Source: Valencia hispanica (Eukaryota > Chordata > Actinopteri > Cyprinodontiformes > Valenciidae). From it: a stretch of 64,000 bases of DNA. The DNA is taken from the NCBI GenBank assembly GCA_963556495.2, contig OY747702.1, positions 3,594,501 through 3,658,500 of the forward strand. The letters are read 5' to 3'. Below are positions 32,911 through 42,806 of this stretch, one piece after another. The translations under genes were made by a program, and so were the position numbers. Within the stretch, counting starts at the first letter, position 1. Each line of letters opens with the position of its first letter. The notes beneath the pieces were generated by a model. The model saw only the letters and a program-made list of their open reading frames with translations. It was not told where the DNA came from and searched no databases.

Positions 32911-32944
32911 CAAAAAAAAAGAAAGAAAGAAAAAGACGTGTTTC

Positions 32945-34199
32945 AGCAGTTGAGTAGCTTCATAACAATGACAAACCGTTTTGATGTTTTTCAGTCTGGT
33001 TTCCTTGCTCACCACAGCACTGAGACTGCCCTCGCCAAAGTATTCAATGACATCCGCATAAATACAGACTGTGGAAGAACCACAGTGCTGGTTCTGTTGG
33101 ACCTCAGTGCAGCATTGACACTGTTGATCATGATATTTTTTTGGAACGACTGGAGAGCTGGGTCGGACTCTCTGGTACACTACTTGGCTGGTTCGAATCT
33201 TACCTAAAGAACAGGGACTTCTATGTTTCAATAGGAAACTTTTCATCAGAACGAACAGAAATCACATGTGGGGTGCTCCAGTACTCCATCCTGGGCCCCC
33301 TCTTATTTAATATCTACATGCTCCCACTAGGCAAGATTATAGCAACCAATAACATTAGCTACCATAACTACGCGGATGACACTCAGCTTTACATTACAAT
33401 GTCACCAGGTGACTCTGAACCCATTCAAACCCTAAATCAATGCATTGACCAAATAAATGGATGGATGTGCCATAACTTTCTCCAGCTGAATAGAAACAAA
33501 ACTGAAGCGATTATTTTTGGACCCAAGGAGGAACGATCAAGAGTCAGCACACAGCTTCAATTAATACAGCTAGAAACTACTGATCAGGCTCGAAACCTAG
33601 GTGTAGTAATGGACTCAGACCTGAACCTCCAGGGTCACATAAAGGCAATAACAAGGTCAGCGTTCTATCACCTGAACAAAACTTCAAGGATTAAACGACT
33701 GATGTTGCAACACGACCTAGAAAAACTCATCCATGCGTTTATCTTTAGTCGGATTGATTACTGCAACAGAATCTTCACAGGTCTGCCTAAAAAGTCAATC
33801 AGACAGCTGCAGCTGATGCAGAACGCTGCCACTCGCGTCCTCACTAGAACCAGGAAAGTAGAACACATCACCCCAGTTCTAAAGTCCTTACACTGGCTCG
33901 CTGTAGCTCAGAGAATAGACTTCAAAATACTCCTACTAGTTTATAAATCATTACATGGCTTAGCACCAAAATATGTTGAAGACCTGTTGTCCCGGTACCA
34001 ACCACCAAGACCACTCAGGTCCTCCAACTCTAGCCTATTAAACATCCCTAGACTCAGAACTAAACGTGGAGAAGCAGCTTTCAGTTTCTATTTACCCCTT
34101 ATCTGGAACAGACTTCCTGACGAGTGTAGAGCTACTGAAACTCTGAACTGCTTTAAATCGAGACTAAAAATCCATCTGTTTAGAATTGCCTTCGAGTAA
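32945..34199 (+). pseudogene. L2 copy 2 RT core and C-terminus
   Basis: An open frame 32938-33207 gives FDVFQSGFLAHHSTETALAK and [11 protein letters not shown]. After a one-base deletion near 33115 (DTVDHDI becomes LTLLIMI) the frame 33141-34199 continues with [20 protein letters not shown], the catalytic [12 protein letters not shown] (YADD at 33369-33380), a [19 protein letters not shown] segment, [20 protein letters not shown] and the end [15 protein letters not shown]. The catalytic Asp pair is intact. The ORF is broken by the indel and by the 1.3-kb insert upstream. Confidence 0.85.
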
Positions 34200-34395
34200 A
34201 GGCTTGATGTCATATGTATGAAATGTGTTCATGCTCTCTTGCTTTTTTTGATCTTTCTCTTGCTTTCTTGTGTATCTTGTGTAATGTGTGTTTATTTTAT
34301 GTGTTTTTTGTTTATTTTCACCACATCATGTAAAGCACCTTGAATTACCCTGTTGTTGAAAGTGTGCTATACAGATAAAATTGCCTTGCCTTGCC

Positions 34396-34857
34396 ATGCC
34401 ATGTGAGTCTGGCAGTTTCATGAACATTTAGCAGAGTCTCATCCCAGGTAAACCAGAGAGAAAAGGGGTTGATTTTAATTTTTAAATTATATTTTTATTA
34501 TTTCATTATTATTTATTTACATTTATTTTTTTCTTCTCTAGACAGTTCATTTATGTGATTTCAGTTATGTTTCCTTGTTATTTTTTATTCAATTCCAGTT
34601 CATCGTTATTATTCAGCATTATTTCCTCTTTCATTAATTTCATTGTTTTTTTTATTCATATTAATCTATGAATAAGGGGGGATTATAAATTTGTTTGATT
34701 CTTGTGTGACTTAACCTAGCATAATTTATGAGCAGCGAGGTATGCCTAATCAGTACTGAAGTTGAAGTAATTTTTTACATTTCTATTTCTTGTGGTTTTG
34801 TTATGATGGAGTCTATTGTTATTGTTGATTACTACTGATCTGTTCTGTGTAACCTCT
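34396..34857 (+). other. AT-rich flank, probably ERV-C 3' internal sequence
   Basis: No gene. It contains AATAAGGGGGGATTATAAAT (about 34672-34691), a polypurine-tract-like run. It is bounded by the L2 tail on the left and the TTAA of the MITE on the right. Membership of ERV-C is inferred from position. Confidence 0.3.
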
Positions 34858-34863
34858 TTAAAG

Positions 34864-35720
34864 GCAAGACAAGGCAAGGCAATTTTATTTGTATGGCACA
34901 CTTTCAACAGCAGGGTAATTCAATGTGCTTTACATGATTTGGTGATTTAAAAAACAAAAAAAACAATGGAAATTAAAAGTAAAAGAAACACACATTACAC
35001 ATGATACACAATAAAGTAAGAGAACGATCAATAAAGCAAGAGAGCATGAACACATTTCATACATATGAAATCAATAATTTAATCTAAACAAATGGGTTTT
35101 TAGTCTCGATTTAAAGCAGTTCAGAGTTTCAGCAGCTCTGCACTCGTCAGGAAGTCTGTTCCAGATAAGGGGAGCATTGAAACTGAAATCTGCTTCTCCA
35201 TGCTTAGTTCTGAGTCTAGGGATGTTTAGTAGGCTATAGTTGGAGGACCTGAGTGGTCTTGGGGGTTGGTACCGTGACAACAGGTCTTCAACATGCTTTG
35301 GTGCTAAGCCATTCAATGATTTATAAACTAGTAAAAGTATTTAGAAGTCTATTCTCTGAGCTAGAGGGAGCCAGCGTAAGGACTTTAGAACTGGGGTGAT
35401 GTGCTCTACTTTCCTGGTTCTAGTGAGGACGCGAGCAGCAGCGTTCTGGATCAGCTGCAGCTGTCTGATTGACTTTTTAGGCAGACCTGTGAAGATGCTG
35501 TTGCAGTAAACAATCCGACTAAAGATAAACGCATGGATGAGTTTTTCTAGGTCCTGTTGCAACATCAGTCCTTTAATTCTAGAAATGTTCTTCAGGTGAT
35601 AGAACGCTGACCTTGTTATTGCCTTTATGTGACCCTGGAGGTTCAGGTCTGAGTCCATTACTACAACTAGGTTTCGAGCCTGATCAGTAGTTTCTAGCTG
35701 TATTAACTGAAGCTGTGTGC
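34864..35720 (-). mobile_element. L2 LINE, 5'-truncated, inside the MITE
   Basis: The reverse strand carries the last 857 bp of the same L2 family: RT C-terminal ORF (35341-35742, then 35071-35316 after a frame break near 35335), 3' UTR and the TTGCCTTGCC tail at 34864. A 6-bp TSD TTAAAG flanks it. Coding motifs include [39 protein letters not shown] and [12 protein letters not shown]. Identity to copy 2 is high, so this is a recent insertion. Confidence 0.85.
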
Positions 35721-36116
35721 TTAAAGAGTAACTAAAACCCAAACCAACTTTTTTTTTGCTTCGAAACCGTAGAAACGGGTCTTTACCAATGCAATCTTTC
35801 AGTTTCTGGGGATTTTTTTACATTTTCGTGTAAACTTGCTTAATTCTACACTTTTTGGTCTAAAAACGTCTTAGCGCTGCCCTCTAAGGGTTGAACTGTG
35901 GCTACTACATTTGAATTTTGTGATTGGTGGAGAGCAGTACATCTTTACGTCACAGGCATTGAGTGTGTCACAGCAGTCATGGTCTCACAGACACGCCCCG
36001 TGGGTTTAGGTATAACACTATCAGACATACCGGCCCCATGGCGAGTTTGGAGTTGGATTGCGTTTTTCAGGTAACCATTATTATCACATTAGCACTTAGT
36101 TAGCATAGCTTACATA

Positions 36117-36433
36117 CTGTTTTGAACGTTAGCCTATGTTAGCATTACCACTCAGAGACTGGACTCCTCCTGTCTCCCTCTGCATCAGCAGCACCGGGCT
36201 CGGATAGCGCTGACTCAGCGGCCCGAGCCAGCGGCTCGAATTGATATGGCTCGGGGCTGCCGGACTCCATAAAGCCTCCCTCTACTCCTCTATCTCCGGT
36301 GACGACGGAGGAGATCCGCTGGTTCAGGGCGCCGAGCCAACGCCGCCTGAGCCCGGTGCTGCTGAGGCAGAGGGAGACAGGAGGAGTCCAGTCTCTGAGT
36401 GGTAATGCTAATATAGGCTAACATTCAAAACAG
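36117..36433. repeat. 85-bp inverted repeat with 147-bp spacer
   Basis: Left arm 36117-36201 and right arm 36349-36433 are reverse complements with about 3 mismatches in 85 bp. The core is CACTCAGAGACTGGACTCCT followed by CCTGTCTCCCTCTGC. The spacer is GC-rich. A transcript through it would form a long hairpin. It is the centre of the TTAA MITE. Confidence 0.9.
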
Positions 36434-36681
36434 ATGAATGTTGATCAGATCGATCAGTCGCAAAACTGCCAATGTCACTTTGGTCACTGTCCACGTTTCA
36501 GTGTCAGATTAAGCGAGGTGTCACTGTCCTCCTGAACACACCCCCACATTCCCCCCTCCACTATTCCTCCACACTTGGCCATACCCCTCCGTTCTTCCTG
36601 GCACTGCCCACTTTGTAGAATTTTTCAAATGTTGTCGGGGGGCAGGGTTATGATTTTTCACGGGGTTCAGTTACACTTTAA

Positions 36682-37250
36682 AGGGTCACTTTGGCGCTGG
36701 GCAATGAGCGACTGACGATCTTTGATTTTACCGTTCACACTGTGGATTCAAGTCTCATTTCGAGTGAAGAGTATACGTTTTCAATTAGTGCTAAGATTTT
36801 ACTGATTGATTGTGTACTTGATGGATTCTGCCTAAACTTGTTTTTTTCTTCTCTGTTTTGCATTTATTTCTTAGGCATCCTGACTGAAGATGAGCGATGA
36901 GAAGGGCTACCTTGGGAGCAAAGGAGTCGCCACATTGTTTTTCACCCAAAAAGTTGTGAGATGACAAACACAACCTTAGGTTTGAGGTTGTTCATCTTAT
37001 GCCCCTAGGTTTTCTGAATGTGGTTTTGCACCGGGTCCAATAACTGTCATCAGTAGGGATGCATAGAACACATCATTTTGTTCAGAAGTTAATTTACTGT
37101 AATATGTAATGCATAAATTCATTTGATACTGTTGTTTTTTTCTTATACTGCCTTCCTTCTCATTAGTGCTAGTTTCAAGTGAGCCATTCTCAATTATTTA
37201 TTTTTGTTGTGTTATTGATTTATCACTGAGATATGATCAAAAGGGAGGAC
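36682..37250 (+). other. ERV-C 3' internal sequence with polypurine tract
   Basis: No intact ORF. It ends with AAAAGGGAGGAC (37239-37250), a polypurine tract directly before the LTR start, as required for plus-strand priming in retroviruses. A short frame (36691-36900) has no recognisable domain. Confidence 0.45.
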
Positions 37251-37923
37251 TGTTATGGAATATTAATTACTAAGAAGGAACTGCTCTGTGTATTTCATAT
37301 ACTGATAGTTACTGTGTGCCAGCTGATTATATGACACTGTATGAATTTGGGTCAGGACAAATCTACTGATTTAGGCCTTTACATCCTGGGTTCTTTTACA
37401 TCTAAGGACGTCCTGACATACATTGATTGAACTTTCACTATCAAGTCCCTTAAGCCTGCGATTGTAATCTTCTCATACTGAAGAAATGTTTTCTGATGTC
37501 ATGTTGGTAGGAGTCAGGATTTACTGAACCTATATAATTCTGTGTTTCGTTTTGGAAGGCAGGTCACTATTGCATATTCTCTGTTGACGCTGTACCTTCT
37601 TGCTTGATCAACCAAGTTTGTATTAAAACCTCAGAATATCTGAAGGAATCTCATCTTTTTTATTTAAGTACTTCACTCACAGAAAGAGAGAAAGAGATAC
37701 CAGGAGCAAAAAGGACTACAGGTTATCGGTGGAATGTAACGCTCAGGTGTAGAAGATCTGACAGCCAGCTGCTTTTATCCAGCCATTTGATGAGCTCAAA
37801 CCCGTTGGGGTCCTTGGCTTGATGGACAGGTCCTCCGCTCGAGCAGGAACCCTAGTGGAGATTCCCGGAAGGTGGAGAAAACAGGAAGACTAACATACAG
37901 ACAAACACCCCAGATTCCTAACA
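37251..37923 (+). repeat. ERV-C 3' LTR
   Basis: It is 673 bp, starts TGTTATGGAATATTAA right after the polypurine tract and ends GATTCCTAACA, so the ends form the TGTTA/TAACA inverted pair. A TATATAATTC box lies near 37531 and ATTAAA about 90 bp downstream. It is unrelated to the ERV-A/B LTR. A hAT MITE inserted within a few bases of its end. No 5' partner is seen in the window. Confidence 0.65.
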
Positions 37924-37925
37924 AC

Positions 37926-38328
37926 TAGGGATGTGTATTGGCAAAAATCTGGCGATACGATATGTATCGCGATACAGGGGAGGAGATACGATATATCGCA
38001 ATACTATGAGTAAGACAATATATTGTGATTTTTAAAACTCAATTTAACAGTAGGAAAACTGTCACAGCATTCTAAACACCCCAACCTGTTTCATACTTTA
38101 ACACATCCAGTTTTATTACTAGATCTAGTTGATCCACTGGAACAAAGAAGGTGACAACAGCCACAAACTACCAGTCATGCTTTTAATTTTACTAGAAAAA
38201 TGACTGTCATCATTAATGATTCCATTCAAATCCTAAAAAAAAACAAAGATTTTTTTAAAATATCGATACAATATCGGGGGGAAAAATATCGCAATATATT
38301 GGTGTATCGATTTTTTCTTACATCCCTA
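37926..38328. mobile_element. hAT MITE with 8-bp TSD
   Basis: Terminal inverted repeats TAGGGATGT... ACATCCCTA are flanked by perfect CTAACAAC duplications (37918-37925 and 38329-38336). The interior is noncoding with blocks such as GATACGATATATCGCAATA near both ends, typical of a common fish hAT MITE. Length 403 bp. Confidence 0.85.
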
Positions 38329-38336
38329 CTAACAAC

Positions 38337-38639
38337 CTTCAGATATTAAAATATCCGGTTATTCTTTTATGAGGAAATTGTGCTTTAAAGTAGTCACACT
38401 GTCATGTACCTCACATGGTCACTGTCAAGCCAAATTCTTTATTGATTCAGCATATAGTTTAAAATTACCTTCCATCTAAACTAAAAGTGAAGATTAATAA
38501 GAATTTATATCATTTTAAATTGTACCACGTCATGTTTTTCATACCTATGTTTTTATTCATATATTTAGCTTTTATTTGGTGCTTTTCTTCCCATATTCCT
38601 AACCCTTTTCAGTCCTGAATCTATAAAGAATCTGACACA
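38337..38639. other. No recognised feature
   Basis: About 300 bp of AT-rich DNA between the MITE and the ERV-B LTR. I see nothing in it. Confidence 0.5.
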
Positions 38640-39112
38640 TGTTGGAAAGGTGTTTTCACTCTAGTCTAAAGCCTCTCTTAAAGGAACAGACACCCATTTC
38701 ATTTTATGACCCCTGGGCTCTCTCAAACTCTTATTTCAGTTTCCAGCGTGCTCGTTCATTTCTGTAAAAAGGAGCAATAATAATAACAAACAATTATATA
38801 TTCTAACAGCGAGACGTCATTCGCTGGGCTCAGTTCTCTTAACTGGGCCCAGATCTACGTCAGCATAGAGTTTTTATTGAAACAAGAGTTTGCAGGAAAT
38901 CCCTCCCACATAGATCTTCGTTCACAGAATAATGGTCAAAGCTTCTTCACATAAGGAACACATGATGTACTACATTCTTCTTGATTGTTCACTGTTTCTA
39001 AGTGTTGCCACATGCACTACCGAAATAAACCCTCATGCAACAAAATAAATGTACTCTCAACATTTACAGAATTTTTATCTCTTCATCTCCCACTTTTGAC
39101 CTCTTATAATAA
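38640..39112 (-). repeat. ERV-B 3' LTR
   Basis: On the minus strand the LTR ends ...CACCTTTCCAACA at 38640. It matches the 5' LTR at 48917-49369 through blocks such as GTTCATTTCTG, CGCTGGGCTCAGTTCTCTTA, ACTGGGCCCAGATCTACGTC and GTGTTGCCACATGCACTAC. The poly(A) signal AATAAA lies near 38873. The start region (39060-39150) differs from the 5' LTR and is replaced by a short palindrome (CCTCTTATAATAATCATAAG, 39100-39120), so the exact 5' border is uncertain. Confidence 0.7.
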
Positions 39113-40128
39113 TCATAAGAGGTCATCATATATAAGGAAAACATCAGGCATCACACTAGAATCATATCAATTTTGAATCCGTCTTCTCTGGAACTTTTCG
39201 GATCAGCAGTCAAGTTATCTTGTTCTGTCCGGGAATTGTGGTCGTCCGACTCGCTCTTCTTTGACCTAAGGTGAGAGGTTGCCAGCACATCACCTATATG
39301 CAGCTAAAGTGTACCTTTGCAGTAGCCTTGAGTTTGACAAGTCTCAGGACCCTGCACCCAGACCAGAGAATTGTTCTGCCCCTTTAGGCAGGGGTCTCAG
39401 CTTCTTTTCCTTCGAACCCTGTTGCCCCAGCTGGGCAGCTCTGCGCTTCAAGCTACCCTGCCACCTGATGGTGCAGGTGTGCTGAAGTTGGAAACCTCTC
39501 AGCAGAGAGTTCAAGTAGGTTGTGTGGTCTGCTCGTCGCTGTTCTGCACCCGCTCTGGCTTGCTGCTCCTGGATGTCCTCTCAGGTGCGTCCTTGCTCCT
39601 CAGTGGGAGTGCATTGGCTCCAGCCTATTTCTTTAGTCTGATGACCTGAGTGATCGTGGTCTGGTTGGCTGCTGGTCTCTCACCTGGTCAACAAAGCCTA
39701 AAAGTACAGCTCGCAACTAATTTGCTTTTTCCTGTTTGCTTTATCCATAACTGTATCTAATTTGAGATTAATTTCTTATGCATTTGTCCTTTTTTTTTTT
39801 GTCCCTCACTCACCTCACAGTTCTAAGTAGTGCCGCACTGATCGGCCGCGCTAATACAAAATCAAACTATTATCCAGACTGCTACAAACATTAAGTGTAT
39901 CTGTAGAAAAAGCTATTACTTTTGCTGTATGTTGAAATCACAGATATCATCATTGATGCAAAACGCACTCTAAAAATCCTGTATCAAAAATGAACAACAC
40001 TGGAACAGCCTAGACCATAAAGAATTTTACTTCAAAATATATAGTAGGGCTTATAATGTAAATAAAAACTTCCAAACAAGCACCAAATGCATAAACATGC
40101 CACAAGGTAAGATGAATGGGTTGTGTGC

Positions 40129-41487
40129 TGTTGAGGCTATGGCCTTTTACTGAACGAACTGCATCTCCCAGCATCCTTTCACTGAACGAACTGCATCTCC
40201 CAGCACCCATTGCGCTGCCCTCGACCCATTCTCATTGGTCTGTGGCCAGTGATGACATCACAGAGTTGATAAAAGCAGCGCGAATATTGAAATCTTCGTC
40301 TTTTGGTTCCCAAGCGGTGCCTGTTAGGAGACACTTTAATCCACTGCTAGCATTTTCCCTTTTTCCGTTCAAACCTGCTGGACCAGGAAGAACTTCCCTT
40401 TTAAACTTCGAAGTGAATCGGCCGAGCAAACAGACTTCTTGTACGGGTAACCAGGGAGTCAGCTGGCCATCTGAGTTCTATTGAAAACAGGCCTGAGTCC
40501 CTCAGCGCTTAAAGTCGGACGTTCGCTTTTCTGACCTCGGTTTTGCGCAAACCGCTCCTTTAAACTGGACACTTTCTACGTTCTTCGTCGTGGACTGTGG
40601 AGAGCTGCCCCCACCAAGTAGGATTAAACTGATTTATACCCCTCGGTCTGGGTAGAGGAGAATTAGGTCTTAACGGTTAATATCCGTTTTCTGTTGGTTA
40701 AAATAAGTCTGTCAACTTGTTAACCACTGTTATTCTTGGTTGTCTGTCGCTGTGCACCGACCCTGAATGTGCATGCTTTTTATGTTTTATTATTTGACTT
40801 TGGTTGCAACAAGAAGCAGAATATCATATTGTATTATTTCCTTGTTTGTTTATTGTCCGCTGCAGTCGGTGCGTGTCTGTTTAGACAGGTTGCGTGGCCC
40901 GTTCTCCGTCGCCCCCGTTTCCTTGGTCCAAGCCACCATTGCTAATGAAACTAGCCTTTGTTGAGTCGCCACGCGGTCTTCCTTTGTCTCCCTTTGTGAG
41001 CCGATCACGCCAATTGATAAGGCTTGAGTTTGATCGATCGTATTGAGGGTGGAAGCTGAACCCCCCCTCATTCGCTCGCTGTCTCCCACACACACACAGC
41101 CGCACACACAGCCGCACACACACGCCCCCTTCCCTCGACGTTAACTTTGTTCTATATTTTTGCATGCGTTAGAATAGATGGAAATTATGAATGAAATGTA
41201 ATCTGTAAGGTTGACCTATTTCATTAATAAATTCCCTTAAGTAACGAGAAGTTTCCTGTGCTATTTCAGTGTGTCCTGTAAAGTTTGTTTTAACCCCGCG
41301 GTCGAATTACACCTTTTCAGAGAGACTGACAGTCTGGTTTAATTAAAATTATCATTTATGAGATTGGTCCCCCTATATCTTTAATAAACAGGTTAAACTC
41401 AAACGTCATCAATAATTATATTAATATTATTGATTATTATTGATGCTCAGAAAACCAGACAACTTTTTATTATTAATAGTTACAACA
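40129..41487 (+). repeat. Solo LTR, 1.36 kb, inside ERV-B
   Basis: It is flanked by GTGC (40125-40128 and 41488-41491; a longer GTGCT is also possible). Ends are TGTTGAGGCT... AGTTACAACA, with the TGTTG/CAACA inverted pair. The adjoining ERV-B sequence reads continuously across when the insert is removed, as shown by the matching site in ERV-A near 23210. A GATAAAAGC TATA-like box lies near 40268 and AATAAA near 41226, so the sense strand is probably +. No internal coding region is present. Confidence 0.75.
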
Positions 41488-42033
41488 GTGCTAAAACAGC
41501 CAACCGCACAAAGGTGCCAAAACAGGATTAAAAACAGGAAACATCTGGTTTTTGGATTGTGCAAGTGGTATGAGCATGTGAGACCGCTCAAAAGAAAAAT
41601 GCTTTGCTGCTTTAAAGCTCAACCCCCAGAAAAGGATCAGTCTAATTTTATTAATTTACACTGCTAACAGCCTAAGTTAATTAAACCTATAGTTTTATAA
41701 GATTTTACCACATCATTTTCTGAGCTGAAAACTATAATTTCAACCTATTTAACCAAAAGACAGTTGAACCCTAAACAAATGCTTTTTATTTATTTATCTA
41801 AAATGGTTTTAAAGCGACCAATTGAAAAGCTTTGTTCGGTAAAAAATAATTGGAATTTAATTTCCCCTTGTGCCTAAGGATCTCCCTCCCTTTTCTGAAA
41901 CAGGACTTTTAGTACCAGCCAGTCTGTTTCAGAAACATCCAATTATAAAAGTCTCCTAGTAATCAGGTGTGACTAGATTTGCAGCCCGTTACGGAGAGAT
42001 TTGTTTTAGTTCAATAAGCACCTGTATTGTAGA

Positions 42034-42806
42034 TTAATTTCCATGTATATTTATAGTTGTTAGGCTCAATTCCTGGATCTCAGCTGCTATACTGTTAAGA
42101 CCTACCAGGGAAGAATTAACAAAACCACTGAATCTATAATTTAATGTGTTCAATTTTAACATGACCTTACCCACCCCGGTCCATGGGAAAAAAGATAAAA
42201 CAACCTTATTTCCATCACTCCATAATTTGTGTTTAGGGGGCCTATCGGAGCCCCAGATGGGATCATGAGGGGCTAAAATACCACGCCCTCTCCTTCTGCT
42301 GTGTCGGATCTCCACTGCAAATACAAGAAAAGAATGCTCTTTAAGTCTCAACAGAAGCACATCTACTCTTCTCATTTTGAGGGTGATTGTGTCAGAGCCA
42401 AAATTCGCAGAGAATCAGCAGGTCGTCCATAGAAAAGTTCCCATCACATTCACGGTCTCAAAGTATGTAGCACATACAGTATATTTTTCCCATATACCCA
42501 GATTGGTATGAAAGTGTGGTCAGATTTTTATCATGTTCAAAACAAGTACATTTTTGGTCAGGTCTTAAGTGTACTGGTCCTGTTTTAATTATCTAGATTA
42601 CTCCAATGTCGCCCCAGTCTCCCATTTACCCTTACTTTTGTCATGGATGTATGTACATTTTTACCCATATAACTTCCCGTTCGTTCATGTACTTTACGCT
42701 CAGAATTTGTCCAAATCCTGGAGAGGAGTGTAACATCTGGAAACAGATCATTAAGATTAGTGAAAGCTTCTACATATATGAGTAAATGTCCTACAGAATA
42801 TGGCAT
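42034..42806 (-). pseudogene. ERV-B env-like remnant
   Basis: Two minus-strand frames: 42585-42806 (73 codons, near identical to the ERV-A frame at 21868) and 42034-42375 (113 codons). The second has an RHSRRRGRG basic run, which could be a cleavage site, then FFPWTGVGK and a heptad-like stretch LNTLNYRFSGFVNSSLVGLN. This layout resembles the surface/transmembrane boundary of a retroviral envelope. The frames are not joined and stops lie between them. Family assignment is inference. Confidence 0.4.

Larger units (their letters stand above)
31654..32928 (+). mobile_element. Chimeric poly(A)-tailed retrocopy with 16-bp TSD
   Basis: The L2 RT is interrupted by 1275 bp flanked by a perfect 16-bp duplication, GAAAAAGACGTGTTTC (31638-31653 and 32929-32944). 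The insert ends in an A-rich tail (about 32911-32928) 15-25 bp after AATAAA (32891). That is the signature of a processed RNA inserted by LINE machinery. The contents in order are a LINE-ORF-like coding scrap (31654-31880), a reversed LINE 3' end (32028-32090), a (TA)n run, a (GAA)n run, and the R-U5-like half of an LTR (32345-32910). It looks like a read-through transcript ending at the LTR poly(A) site. Confidence 0.75.
28444..34395 (+). mobile_element. L2 LINE copy 2, near full length
   Basis: This is the best-preserved L2 here: 5' UTR from about 28444 (CTGCTGAAGGAGGAGCAGC), ORF1 28632-29624, ORF2 29960-34199, 3' UTR and a tail of TTGCCTTG units at about 34381-34395. Without its 1.3-kb insert (31654-32928) it is about 4.7 kb. 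It sits inside the ERV-C gag region. The TSD is not clear, which is common for L2. It is younger than copy 1 (5256-13796), judging by its intact RT core. Confidence 0.85.
34858..36681. mobile_element. TTAA-type foldback MITE, split by an L2
   Basis: TTAA is present at both ends (34858-34861 and 36678-36681). The inverted termini are similar over about 20 bp: AAAGAGTAACTAAAACCC (left part after the L2 at 35723) and the reverse complement of GGGGTTCAGTTACACTTT (right). The TTAA target points to piggyBac or Kolobok mobilisation. The interior has an 85-bp near-perfect inverted repeat. The L2 at 34864-35720 is flanked by TTAAAG copies (34858-34863 and 35721-35726), so it inserted into the first bases of the MITE. 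There is no coding capacity. Confidence 0.7.

Noticed and set aside
32470..32957. Overlapping Pro/Ser/Thr-rich frames (144 and 119 codons)
   Set aside because: They are in an LTR R-U5-like block repeated at 53700-54790, where the frames are not conserved.
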